A DNA stretch of 64,000 nucleotides from Aphrophora alni (Eukaryota; Arthropoda; Insecta; Hemiptera; Aphrophoridae). The notes below the pieces were generated by a model. It saw nothing but the letters and a program-made list of their open reading frames with translations. It searched no databases and was not told the origin of the DNA. The translations under genes were made by a program, and so were the position numbers. The stretch lies in NCBI GenBank assembly GCA_963513935.1, contig OY740768.1, positions 248,001 to 312,000 on the forward strand, read 5' to 3'. Each line of letters begins with the position of its first letter. Position 1 is the first letter of the stretch. Positions 22,946 to 35,108 of the stretch are shown here, piece by piece.

Positions 22946-23578
22946 CCGCTTTTCAGTTATTACAAATTCACTTGCCTGATAATATTCTCTAGGAATTTCT
23001 GAAAGGCTCGTAAATTATATAGCACTAAATGACCCTCTGGGGGAGAACATATGACTTCGTCTTGTTTGCTACGTGATATTACTTTTACTTTCTCGAATAA
23101 CGTGGTGTAGAGAAAGTTTTGTGAAGACGTAAAAAATCGATGTTGAATTTTATACTTTCGAGTTCGAAACATTGATTTGGAATGTTTGTGTATAGTTTAC
23201 ATAGTGACAAAGTTTAGTCACTATTTTGGAAGATACAAAAGTGGTGTGAAACACATTGCATATCTAATACATTCTTACTTTTCATAAAACAATCTTAAAA
23301 CGAGAAATAGACGAATATTCGTATTAATTCTGACATGAATAAAATTATTTTGTTTTGGAAACAGAATTCTAAAATATTGCAGCAATCTAACAAACGTGTG
23401 CAATCATTTAAATTCATTTCATGTAGCAAGTGCAATCAGACGAGTCGGACGGAATCTGTAATTGCGTGCATTCGAAAAACAAGTCGACCTTGGCAATATG
23501 TGCAGAATTTGAAGTACACACAATTGGGTATGACCAAAACCTGTTTAGGGTTGAATGGAATGTTGATCTGAGATCTTT
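22946..23578. other. Gene-free spacer
   Basis: Frames at 22960-23172 (minus) and 23335-23633 (plus) show no motif. The second runs into the first degenerate repeat of the next array. Confidence 0.3.
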
Positions 23579-26500
23579 GTTCATTGATCAAAAAGATTTA
23601 GCCAACCCAGAGTTACTGATAAATTTCGCGTAGGTTTTCTAAAAAATATTTACTTGCCAACATGAGAGCGCTGCTCATTGCTTTCGAGAAAACATTTCAC
23701 TTAACAAGAGAACATTGCACATTGATCCAAGGATTTAGCTAATCCAGTTAATGAAAAATGTCGCGTTGCTCACTGAGAAAACATTTCACTTAACAAGAGA
23801 ACATTGCACATTGATCCAAGGATTTAGCTAATCCAGTTAATGAAAAATGTCGCGTTGCTCTCTGAGAAAACATTTCACTTAACAAAACAACATTGCACAT
23901 TGATCCAAGGATTTAGCTAATCCAGTTAATGATAAAGGTCGCGTTGCTCTCTGAGAAAACATTTCACTTAATAAGAGAACATTACACACTGATCTAAGGA
24001 TTTAGCTAATCCAGTTACTGAAAAATGTCGCATTGCTTTTTGAGAAACTCTTTCACTTAACAAGACAACATTACACATTGATCCAAGGATTTAGCTAATC
24101 CATTTACTGAAAAAGGTCGCATTGCTTTTTGGGAAACTCTTTCACTTAACAAGACAACATTGCACATTGATCCAAGGATTTAGCTAATCCAGTTAATGAA
24201 AAAGGTCGCGTTGCTCTCTGAGAAAACATTTCACTTAACAAAACAACATTGCACATTGATCCAAGGATTTAGCTAATCCAGTTAATGATAAAGGTCGCGT
24301 TGCTCTCTGAGAAAACATTTCACTTAATAAGAGAACATTACACACTGATCTAAGGATTTAGCTAATCCAGTTACTGAAAAATGTCGCATTGCTTTTTGAG
24401 AAACTCTTTCACTTAACAAGACAACATTACACATTGATCCAAGGATTTAGCTAATCCATTTACTAAAAAAGGTCGCATTGCTTTTTGGGAAACTCTTTCA
24501 CTTAACAAGACAACATTGCACATTGATCCAAGGATTTAGCTAATCCAGTTAATGATAAAGGTCGCGTTGCTCTCTGAGAAAACATTTCACTTAACAAGAG
24601 AACATTACACACTGATCTAAGGATTTAGCTAATCCAGTTACTGAAAAATGTCGCATTGCTTTTTGAGAAACTCTTTCACTTAACAAAACAACATTGCACA
24701 TTGATCCAAGGATTTAGCTAATCCAGTTAATGAAAAATGTCGCGTTGCTTTTTGAGAAACTCTTTCACTTAACAAAACAACATTGCACATTGATCCAAGG
24801 ATTTAGCTAATCCAGTTAATGAAAAATGTCGCGTTGCTTTTTGAGAAACTCTTTCACTTAACAAAACAACATTGCACATTGATCCAAGGATTTAGCTAAT
24901 CCAGTTAATGAAAAATGTCGCGTTGCTTTTTGAGAAACTCTTTCACTTAACAAGACAACATTGCACATTGATCCAAGGATTTAGCTAATCCAGTTAATGA
25001 AAAATGTCGCGTTGCTTTTTGGGAAACTCTTTCACTTAACAAGACAACATTGCACATTGATCCAAGGATTTAGCTAATCCAGTTAATGATAAATGTCGCG
25101 TTGCTTTTTGGGAAACTCTTTCACTTAACAAAACAACATTGCACATTGATCCAAGGATTTAGCTAATCCAGTTAATGAAAAATGTCGCGTTGCTCTCTGA
25201 GAAAACATTTCACTTAACAAGAGAACATTACACACTGATCTAAGGATTTAGCTAATCCAGTTACTGAAAAATGTCGCATTGCTTTTTGAGAAACTCTTTC
25301 ACTTAACAAAACAACATTGCACATTGATCCAAGGATTTAGCTAATCCAGTTAATGAAAAATGTCGCGTTGCTTTTTGAGAAACTCTTTCACTTAACAAAA
25401 CAACATTGCACATTGATCCAAGGATTTAGCTAATCCAGTTAATGATAAAGGTCGCGTTGCTCTCTGAGAAAACATTTCACTTAACAAGAGAACATTACAC
25501 ACTGATCTAAGGATTTAGCTAATCCAGTTACTGAAAAATGTCGCATTGCTTTTTGAGAAACTCTTTCACTTAACAAAACAACATTGCACATTGATCCAAG
25601 GATTTAGCTAATCCAGTTAATGAAAAATGTCGCGTTGCTTTTTGAGAAACTCTTTCACTTAACAAAACAACATTGCACATTGATCCAAGGATTTAGCTAA
25701 TCCAGTTAATGATAAAGGTCGCGTTGCTCTCTGAGAAAACATTTCACTTAACAAGAGAACATTACACACTGATCTAAGGATTTAGCTAATCCAGTTACTG
25801 AAAAATGTCGCATTGCTTTTTGAGAAACTCTTTCACTTAACAAAACAACATTGCACATTGATCCAAGGATTTAGCTAATCCAGTTAATGAAAAATGTCGC
25901 GTTGCTTTTTGAGAAACTCTTTCACTTAACAAAACAACATTGCACATTGATCCAAGGATTTAGCTAATCCAGTTAATGAAAAATGTCGCGTTGCTTTTTG
26001 AGAAACTCTTTCACTTAACAAAACAACATTGCACATTGATCCAAGGATTTAGCTAATCCAGTTAATGAAAAATGTCGCGTTGCTTTTTGAGAAACTCTTT
26101 CACTTAACAAGACAACATTGCACATTGATCCAAGGATTTAGCTAATCCAGTTAATGAAAAATGTCGCGTTGCTTTTTGGGAAACTCTTTCACTTAACAAG
26201 ACAACATTGCACATTGATCCAAGGATTTAGCTAATCCAGTTAATGATAAATGTCGCGTTGCTTTTTGGGAAACTCTTTCACTTAACAAAACAACATTGCA
26301 CATTGATCCAAGGATTTAGCTAATCCAGTTAATGAAAAATGTCGCGTTGCTCTCTGAGAAAACATTTCACTTAACAAGAGAACATTACACACTGATCTAA
26401 GGATTTAGCTAATCCAGTTACTGAAAAATGTCGCATTGCTTTTTGAGAAACTCTTTCACTTAACAAAACAACATTGCACATTGATCCAAGGATTTAGCTA

Positions 26501-27083
26501 ATCCAGTTAATGAAAAATGTCGCGTTGCTTTTTGAGAAACTCTTTCACTTAACAAAACAACATTGCACATTGATCCAAGGATTTAGCTAATCCAGTTAAT
26601 GAAAAATGTCGCGTTGCTTTTTGAGAAACTCTTTCACTTAACAAAACAACATTGCACATTGATCCAAGGATTTAGCTAATCCAGTTAATGAAAAATGTCG
26701 CGTTGCTTTTTGAGAAACTCTTTCACTTAACAAGACAACATTGCACATTGATCCAAGGATTTAGCTAATCCAGTTAATGAAAAATGTCGCGTTGCTTTTT
26801 GAGAAACTCTTTCACTTAACAAAACAACATTGCACATTGATCCAAGGATTTAGCTAATCCAGTTAATGAAAAATGTCGCGTTGCTTTTTGAGAAACTCTT
26901 TCACTTAACAAAACAACATTGCACATTGATCCAAGGATTTAGCTAATCCAGTTAATGAAAAATGTCGCGTTGCTTTTTGAGAAACTCTTTCACTTAACAA
27001 AACAACATTGCACATTGATCCAAGGATTTAGCTAATCCAGTTAATGAAAAAGGTCGCGTTGCTTTCCGAGAAAACGTTTCACT
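23579..27083. repeat. 89-bp tandem array, about 39 copies, with higher-order structure
   Basis: Typical unit: AACATTGCACATTGATCCAA, GGATTTAGCTAATCC, AGTTAATGAAAAATGTCGCG, TTGCTTTTTGAGAAACTC, TTTCACTTAACAAAAC. The first (23579-23640) and last units are diverged, as expected at array edges. A variant monomer with CTCTCTGAGAAAACATTTC and TTACACACTGATCTAAGG recurs with its marker at 23981, 24337, 24604, 25227, 25494, 25761 and 26384. The spacings are 4, 3, 7, 3, 3 and 7 units. A long stretch from about 24604 recurs at +1157 bp (13 units) with the same private variants. GGATT/AATCC forms a short palindrome in each unit. Confidence 0.95.
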
Positions 27084-27456
27084 GCAAGTATAATCTATTG
27101 TTAAATGTGTGAAAATGAATGTAACCCAACAAATAAATAAATTTTAATTATCTAATCTAATACATATATACAACCCCTTTGTACGACTCACTGATCTGTA
27201 CAAATTCTAATCTACTTCCACATGAGCTAGAAACTAAATTTGGCAAACTAGTGGCTTCTACATTGAGCGAGTAAAATTCTCTTTTGGAGGCCTGTTATAG
27301 TAAGACCTATAAAAAAACGGATTGGATCACCATTTACGGACTTGGCGAAATCATCAAGTTTGTTTATCTCCATCGGTTTTATCTTAGAAAGCGCTAGATT
27401 TTTGACTTTGGCTATTTTTTTTTAAATATTCCACAAATTATTAATTTTAGGACACC
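27084..27456. other. Spacer between arrays
   Basis: Unique-looking AT-rich DNA with no repeat partner and no open frame. Confidence 0.4.
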
Positions 27457-28306
27457 TAGAAACATCAAATCGGACTTGCTAATGGAACTCCCAGTATTCC
27501 TGCTAAATTTTATGTTCCTATATCTCCTATAAATATCAGAAATTAAATACTGAGTAGAATCATCAAATTAGACGTGCTAATGGAACTCCCAGTATTCCTG
27601 CTAAATTTTACGATCCTGGATGTCCTGTAAATGTCAGAAATTAAATACTGAGTAGAATCATCAAATTAGAAGTGCTAATGGCACTCCCAGTATCCCTGCC
27701 AAATTTTATGATCCTGGATGTCCAATAAATGTGTCAGAAATTAAATACTGTGTAGAATCATCAAATTAGACGTGCTAATGGCACTCCCAGTATCCCTGCC
27801 AAATTTTATGATCCTGGATGTCCAATAAATGTGTCAGAAATTAAATACTGTGTGGAGTCGTCAAATTAGACGTGCTAATGGCATTCCCAGTATCCCTGCT
27901 AAATTTTATGATCCTGGATGTCCTATAAATGTGTCAGAAATTAAATACTGTGTGGAATCGTCAAATTAGACGTGCTAATGGCACTCCCAGTATCCCTGGT
28001 AAATTTTATGATCCTGGATGTCCAATAAATGTCTCAGAAATTAAATACTGTGTGGAGTCGTCAAATTAGACGTGCTAATGGCACTCCCAGTATCCCTGCT
28101 AAATTTTATGATCCTGGATGTCCAATAAATGTGTCAGAAATTAAATACTGAGTGGAATCATCAAATAAGACGTGCTGATGGCGCTCCCAGTATTCCTGCT
28201 AAATTTTATGATACTGGATGTCCTATAAATGTGTCAGAAATTAAATACTGTGTAGAATCATCAAATTAGACGTGCTAGTGGAACTCCCAGTATCCCTGCT
28301 AAATTT
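27457..28306. repeat. ~100-bp tandem array, about 8.5 copies
   Basis: Unit landmarks: GAATCATCAAATTAGACGTG, CTAATGGCACTCCCAGTATC, CCTGCTAAATTTTATGATCC, TGGATGTCCAATAAATGTGT, CAGAAATTAAATACTG. Early units are 98-99 bp because they lack one GT in ATGTGTCAG. The first unit is the most diverged and the last stops after CCCTGCTAAATTTG. No frame stays open. Confidence 0.93.
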
Positions 28307-28885
28307 GAAGATAAGACGAGACAAAGAGTTTGATAACAGAACAAAAAGACCAAACACACACCAATTAAATAAATGAAATTCCTTCATTATGTGACGCAAG
28401 CGACATTAAAGATGTAAATAGAAATGTTAATAATTCATAGAAGTTGAAAGAGCAAATTAATAAATGCTCTTCTTTCATTAGCGCGACCCCAAGTTGGTGT
28501 GGACGCGTCAGTGAATCTCAAGTCAATTTTCCTTTTCTAGATTTAACTGCTTTAATGAGAAATAAAGACTATTAATTCGGCTGTTCAAAATAATATTATT
28601 TTAATAGGTCAATAAAGTTCCATCAGCTTTAATAATTCAGCACAAAGCTAGGTTTTAAGCCTAGCCTAGAACAATTGTAGGAATTAAATATAACTAATAC
28701 CGATACTTATTTATTCTAGATTTAACATATAATTAATAAATTATACATATTCGTAATATAAAATATTCTTATAACAACAATTTTGTATCAATTACCGAAA
28801 ATGACAAAAAAATTCAAGATGACTGCATTTTGATATCAAATATTGTATACAAAAAGTTTTGTAAATTGTATCAATATCTCAATAA
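28307..28885. other. Spacer between arrays
   Basis: AT-rich, nothing recognised. Confidence 0.35.
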
Positions 28886-30300
28886 TATCATATCAGTATC
28901 TCGGCCTTGTATACATGTGAAGGAGTACCCACTCATTACGCTCATATCAGTATCTCGGCCTTGTATACATGTGAAGGAGTACCCACTCATTACGCTCATA
29001 TCAGTATATCGGCCTTGTATACATGTGAAGGAATACCCACTCATTACGCTCATATCAGTATCTCGGCCTTGTATACAAGTGAAGGAGTACCCACTCATTA
29101 CACTCATATCAGTATCTCGGCCTTGTATACATGTGAAGGAATACCCACTCATTACGCTCATATCAGTATCTCGACCTTGTATACATGTGAAGGAGTACCC
29201 ACTCATTACGCTCATATCAGTATCTCGGCCTTGTATACATGTGAAGGAGTACCCACTCATTACACTCATCAGTATCTCGGCCTTGTATATATGTGAAGGA
29301 GTACCCACTCATTACGCTCATGTCAGTATCTCGGCCTTGTACATGTGTGAAGAAGTACCCACTCATTACACTCATATCAGTATCTCGGCCTTGTATACAT
29401 GTGAAGGAATACCCACTCATTACACTCATATCAGTATCTCGGCCTTGTATACATGTGAAGGAATACCCACTCATTACACTCATGTCAGTATCTCGGCCTT
29501 GTATATATGTGAAGGAGTACCCACTCATTACGCTCATGTCAGTATCTCGGCCTTGTACATGTGTGAAGAAGTACCCACTCATTACACTCATATCAGTATC
29601 TCGGCCTTGTATACATGTGAAGGAATACCCACTCATTACGCTCATGTCAGTATATCGGCCTTGTATACATGTGAAGGAATACCCACTCATTACGCTCATG
29701 TCAGTATATCGGCCTTGTATACATGTGAAGGAATACCCACTCATTACGCTCATGTCAGTATATCGGCCTTGTATACATGTGAAGGAATACCCACTCATTA
29801 CGCTCATATCAGTATATCGGCCTTGTATACATGTGAAGGAATACCCACTCATTACGCTCATGTCAGTATATCGGCCTTGTATACATGTGAAGGAATACCC
29901 ACTCATTACGCTCATATCAGTATATCGGCCTTGTATACATGTGAAGGAATACCCACTCATTACGCTCATGTCAGTATATCGGCCTTGTATACATGTGAAG
30001 GAATACCCACTCATTACGCTCATGTCAGTATATCGGCCTTGTATACATGTGAAGGAATACCCACTCATTACGCTCATATCAGTATATCGGCCTTGTATAC
30101 ATGTGAAGGAATACCCACTCATTACGCTCATGTCAGTATATCGGCCTTGTATACATGTGAAGGAATACCCACTCATTACGCTCATATCAGTATATCGGCC
30201 TTGTATACATGTGAAGGAATACCCACTCATTACGCACTTTTTCGTTTTCTTGTATACATGTGAAGGAATACCCACTCATTACGCACTTTTTCGTTTTCTT
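28886..30300. repeat. 54-bp tandem array, about 26 copies
   Basis: Unit: CTCATATCAGTATCTCGGCC, TTGTATACATGTGAAGGAGT, ACCCACTCATTACG. Since 54 is a multiple of three and the unit is stop-free in several frames, the array creates artificial open frames up to 477 codons on the plus strand and 352 on the minus. These predict 18-residue repeats and are not taken as genes. A variant with TTGTACATGTGTGAAGAAGT recurs 216 bp apart (29338 and 29554). From 29646 the ATGTCAG/ATATCAG variants follow a repeating five-unit order. The last two units end in GCACTTTTTCGTTTTCTT instead of the normal start. Confidence 0.95.
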
Positions 30301-30787
30301 GGCACACACTGTGTACGTAAAACCTAAATAAAATAAGATCATTCACGCAAAATTATTACCCTTAAACATTTCTAAATAGAACCTTCTCGTTGTTTTCCAT
30401 CTTAATAGACATTTGTAACATACTTTAATATTATTATTTTTTGTGTGTGTTTATTCTTACTGTAAAATAAACGTAAAGCTAAAACTGAAATGGTGGGCCA
30501 AATCACATTTTGAATAGCAACACATTCCAAGAGGGGATGTTTAGACTTGGGGTTGAAGTGCACACATTCCAATATCCTCCCCTGCTCTATGTCAAAGATG
30601 TCTGTCACCTTCACCAATAACGTGAGCAAACACAATTATTACAAATCCACTTTAGCAATGTTTGTAGTAGAAACTTTCCTCAATCTTGTGTCGTTGTACG
30701 TTTGCATAACTTTAATTTATTTAATAAGTGATTATGTAGTTATAAATAATCGATAATAAAAACTTAAGAAAATAATGAGATGCAGTT
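30301..30787. other. Spacer with an unexplained G+C-richer frame
   Basis: The minus-strand frame at 30402-30635 (77 codons) has codon-like text with segments such as VKVTDIFDIEQGR and FNPKSKHPLLECV. No family was recognised, and an overlapping plus-strand frame exists. It is left unassigned. Confidence 0.3.
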
Positions 30788-31675
30788 TATACAGAGTGAG
30801 TTTTAAGTCCTCCCCCCACCTTTGATATATGGTTTAAGTTAGAAAATTGAAACTTCGCATATCTATATTGTTTCTAAATAGCTAAGTTTTGATGTGCTCA
30901 CTGACTGTCCAACCCTAATGGAGGACGGCCCACAGGAAGTCGGAAGTAAATCTTAAATGAGAGAATATGTCGATTTTTTTTGTTAGTAGAAAAAATGTAT
31001 CTCAAAAGGTTCATCCTATCGATGGGATTTTAAGTTTACCCCATAACAAGCTGTTAGACAACTGAAAGAACTATCGTTTGTTGTGTTTAAAAATTTAGGT
31101 TGTCATCGGAAGTCCAAAATCTAGGAGTCAACTAAAAGATTTTAATAAGAAGAGGTCATGTCGTATGTCGTTTAACACTGCCTTTTTACGCTGAAAAATA
31201 TGGTGCAATTGGAATTAAAAAAGGATGAGTTATTAATTTATTATTGATTTATTTTCTACAAAATTTGTGGTCCCATTATTTTCATTATAACAATATTTCC
31301 AGTTATATTTTAAACTGTTACCCAGTTACTAAAAATGGAAATTTGAACGTTATATTAGGCTTGTGATATTAGGCATTTTATTGAGAGATATCTAATAAAT
31401 TTAGGAACTTGATTGTTATTGTTGATTGTTATGTTACAGTTTATTAAAGTAGATGTGTTGGTAAAAAGCGGATCTAGCACGTACGTTTTTGTAAATTTTA
31501 AAACTCCGTCATTTTACATAATACTTTCTTCTTAATTCCAGCGATGTCCTCCATATTGGAGTTGGAAAAACAATGAGCGCACCAAAAGCAAGATATTTAG
31601 ATATACAGAGTTTCAATTTTCTAAATTAAACCATATAAAATTAGGGGAAAAGGGCGTTAAAACTCACCCTGTATA
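30788..31675. mobile_element. 888-bp non-autonomous TIR element
   Basis: Left end TATACAGAGTGAGTTTTAAG and reversed right end TATACAGGGTGAGTTTTAAC. The arms continue to match through ATATGGTTTAAGTTAGAAAA and TTGAAACTTCGCATATCTA, about 85 bp in total. The interior has no open frame. An internal fragment of the same family (AATCTTAAACGAGAG, CTCAAAAGGTTCA) recurs at 57.1-57.3 kb. The element ends 9 bp before the mariner relic at 31685. Confidence 0.82.
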
Positions 31676-31684
31676 ATAGGGCTA

Positions 31685-32177
31685 ATACGGGGGTGATTCT
31701 TATATCTCCGGACTCTAAATGAAAAATGAACATCGATGTAGAAATTAACGCAATATGTTATACATTTTGTACATTAGAAATTTCTGGAATTTTCCTCCAT
31801 TTTGTAACAGATACAATTTTACTTGACGACACATGTTTGTAGGTACATTGGCTGGGATGTCCTGGATTATTGTGATGTACTGAGTCTGGGTGAGACAAAT
31901 CCGGCGACCGTTGTGGTCACAGATATTTCGAGATTAATCGATCATAACAACGGACAATCGGTCCTACAATTCTCTTACTGAATGTGACATCAGTCTATAA
32001 TTTTCGCCGGGTGAAGTGGAACCACCTGTAAGATGAGGGTTAGCGGCAGCCCTGTAGTTGAGAATGTTTATTAAACCAAAACAGATAAAAGAAAATAAAG
32101 TGTTAAATTTTATTTTTGCATGTAGGCTACAATCATTTCCTGAAATTTAGTTCCTTAATTTCGAGTCACCCTGTATA
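31685..32177 (-). mobile_element. Decayed, internally deleted mariner-like element
   Basis: The left end ATACGGGGGTGATTC and reversed right end TATACAGGGTGACTC match over about 16 bp and frame a transposase relic on the minus strand. At 493 bp it is much shorter than an intact mariner (~1.3 kb), so most of the transposase is gone. Its ends are the same type as those of the MITEs at 8, 31, 35, 57 and 62.9 kb. This makes the family a credible source of their mobility. Confidence 0.5.
31835..32025 (-). pseudogene. Mariner-type DDE transposase relic (catalytic core, second to third motif)
   Basis: On the minus strand one frame reads GGSTSPGENYR and SHSVREL, where insect mariner-like transposases have the (Q)DGATxHTA segment followed by a helix with REL. 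In other frames it continues with DRLISKYL, then PQRSPDLSHPD, matching the DRLISRxLWPPRSPDLTPxDF signature that carries the third catalytic acidic residue. It then reads VHHNNPGHP, matching the VYxNNPxT that follows. Spacing between the two catalytic regions is close to the expected ~34 residues. The first D of the pair is not preserved, and frameshifts and stops break it. Clearly dead, but the order of motifs is convincing. Confidence 0.6.
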
Positions 32178-32552
32178 GATGAGAGACTTTCTTTCGAAAT
32201 ACAACCACTAGAGTGCGTGTAAGCAAATAATCTTCCTTATCTATGGTTTAATAATATTTGTAACCTCCAGACATTGTAATGGGAAAATAATGTTTTGTTT
32301 TACAACATCTGCATTATTTATAACTAAACCAAGCGTGAAATAAATCCGCCTTGACTAGGCTCAGTTAGACATGCTAATGTCATAAGTAGTGTTCTCCTAT
32401 TTGTTATAAAAACATGATCCAACATTTCTGTAACGAAGCCTGAACAAGTCCCGCTATAAGATAAGTTTGTTAAACATTTTAACCTTAGTTTTTAACTGTA
32501 CTTTACGTTTCATGGCCCTCAAGAAACCGAAAAATTAATTTTCAACATGAAG
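32178..32552. other. Gene-free spacer
   Basis: Nothing recognised. Confidence 0.3.
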
Positions 32553-32876
32553 TCCATCCGTAAGCACGATAGCGGCTACAAACATAACGCTTGATGTAGG
32601 TGGCTATAGTGTGTTCAAATAGAACCCTATTGAAAATTTCAAAATGGCGACTATTTTAAACAGTTTCCCCCCCCCCCATATCACATGTGATATACAACTT
32701 ACAATACACTAAGTTAGATCAAAATTTGCAGATTTCAATTCTGGATGTAGCCAACCCTACCTTTCTACGATGACAAATAGTGAAGATGTTAACACTGATC
32801 TACCAAGAATTCCTATATACTAATTACGCGATCTTGGGACGAGTTACCTACATGAGCGTAGCGACTCAACCTAATA
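32553..32876 (+). repeat. Dispersed repeat family E, forward copy
   Basis: CACGATAGCGGCTAC (reverse of the CCGCTATCG landmark), TATAGTGTGTTCAAATAGAA, CCAACCCTACC and CTACGATGACAAATAG occur in the order seen at 5.4-5.7 kb. A 10-base C run (~32667) and CAAAATGGCGAC lie within. Confidence 0.6.
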
Positions 32877-33310
32877 ACACAATTTAATATTTTCTACAAG
32901 ACCCTCCTGACCTAAAATTACATCTAGAAGATCTGGTTGTGCTACACTGTATGATTGGGCAGGGTAAGTACCATGATGGTTTCCGTCAGCTTGTTTTTTT
33001 AATAATTAGAATAAAAATTACAAATTCTCTCCTAATACAATTTAATATTTCCTACAGGGCCCGGGACACGAACTTTTTAGAAGCATTACATTTAGAGGAT
33101 CTGCTTGTGTTACACTGTATGATTTGAGTGGGTAAGTACTATGATGCGCCCAGTCAGCTTATTATTATTTTTTTTTTTTTAGTATAAAAATACTAAGTCT
33201 CTACTAATGCAATTGAATATTACCTACAAGGCCCGGGACACCAACTTTTTGAGGGCACTACATTTAGATCTGCTTGTTACACTGTAATGATTGGGCTGGA
33301 TAAGATGATG
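32877..33310. repeat. ~168-bp tandem repeat of a family D segment, about 2.6 copies
   Basis: TACACTGTATGATT recurs at 32943, 33111 and 33278 with spacings of 168 and 167 bp. Units also share TACATTTAGAGGATCTGC, GGGTAAGTACCATGATG, GTCAGCTT and CCTACAGGGCCCGGGACAC. The unit is the reverse complement of the dispersed family D seen at 15.8, 19.8 and 44.2 kb. A 62-codon frame here (32939-33127) is incidental. Confidence 0.8.
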
Positions 33311-35108
33311 GCTTGTTTTTTTGTTGTAAATAATAAGTATCAACAAATACCAACTAAGGAAATCTGAATTTGTATATAGACTCTACTTTTTCCTAATATA
33401 ACTTCTTTGACCCCATTTGGGGAGATTTGTGAGGTAAACGAAATCTAAAACAGATGCCTGCAAACGTTTTTTCATCACATATGACGAAGGCCAGTTTTAA
33501 ACAAACAAATTATTTATATAATCTTCATTTTACAAGTTCAACAACTATATTTAGAAGGACTTATGTGTTGTGTATTCTGTCCGTTAGCAATCTAGTACTT
33601 GTTGGATTAGCCTCTATTGTCTAGAAATCAGCAACGGTATGTCACAGCATAACTATCTGCAACCTTACCTTTAGCATACAAGTCCTTAATTTTCTCTTTT
33701 TACAGAAATAAAGCAAGTATTACAATTAAATTATTTTAATTTACAAACACTGCAGAATAGTATATAAATTTAATTCCAAATATGAAAAAATGCTGCGAAA
33801 GAAGTTTAAAACCCAATTAAACGGGCTCCATTTAAAAATTAGTACTATAAATGCAGGTGTCCCGAAAAAGATGAACTGGCTATAGTCATCAAAACTAACA
33901 AAAAAACAAACAAATTTTTGGCTTACAACTACCAAAATAACAATTTTGATGACAGTTTTAGTGGTTTTGTATTTAGTTTGAGGGTGGGTGAACAAGAAAG
34001 TTTGTGCAATATTTTACACAATAAATTCAGTTAAAAACTATTCTACGTCTTTTATAATAATATTTATTTCTTCACAATCAGATTACAATAAATAATAATT
34101 TTGAATGCAATAACAATAAAAATAAAAGTACAATACAAGTAAAAATAACACATTCTTGATATTACACTTATACTTGATTTATCTAAAACATAAATTTTCC
34201 TTACATTCAAATTTAGATTATGTGAAGAATAGGTAACCCTTAGGCACATGTGCCTGAGTAGGATTTACACATCATAATATTTAAATCTAGATATTAGAGG
34301 AAAAGGAAAGAAAGAGATCAGCCACAGCGCCATTACCATTCAAGATATATACAAATGCAAAGGATGCCTTAACAATAAAACTAAGTAAAAGGGATGAAGA
34401 ACAGAATTCACACAAACATAAACACACACACACACTTATACACAAGACCTAATCTACTTTCACCATGCACATGACATATTCCAGAAATTTTAACTTGTTC
34501 CCACTGCATCATCTAAAAACTAATTCAATATTTTCCACTGAAAATAGCCATAGCTTCACGGATTTAAAAAACTGGGATAAGTTGTTCCCCTTTTGAACAT
34601 CAACCGGTAGTATATTAAATATTTTCGCCCCCCTATACAAAAATTAATTCCTAACTGCTGTTATTTTAGTTTTTAATTGTTATTAATGTTTTAAAGGATT
34701 TGAACTGCCGCCATTTTGAATTGGCTGAATGAAATTATTTTTTTCCGTAAAGACTTTCCCCCCTCCCCCCGAATGATATTCACGTTAGTACAAAGATATT
34801 ATGTAAAGAGGAATCCAGATCTCAACATCCCACGTGACAATGACACGTGCCACGAGGTTTCTTAATCTATTATTTGTAAGTTTATGGAACTCTGCAGCAG
34901 GTGTTGACGTTAATCCTACACCATTTAAAAAAATTTTATTTACGATTTTGAACACTGGTTTGAATCAGTAAGCTTTGCATTTCACGAAAATTTGAAGGAA
35001 GGCGGTTTTGAGACAATATGTGTCTTGTAACAGTAGTGGGGATCCAAAATTACATAAACCATTTTCAAATAAAAACACTTTAATTTATTGTACTCTGTAT
35101 TTACAGTA
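33311..35108. other. Gene-free stretch
   Basis: Minus-strand frames at 33741-33995 and 34064-34249 show no motif. GCCGCCATTTTG lies at 34707-34718, and a (CA)-rich patch at ~34420-34435. Confidence 0.35.

Noticed and set aside
28830..30263. 477-codon open frame (and 344/352-codon frames on either strand)
   Set aside because: It is entirely made by the 54-bp repeat, whose length is a multiple of three. Several frames on both strands are open, and there is no unique domain.
30402..30635. 77-codon minus-strand frame with codon-like text
   Set aside because: No recognised family and a competing plus-strand frame. Kept only as a note in the spacer entry.
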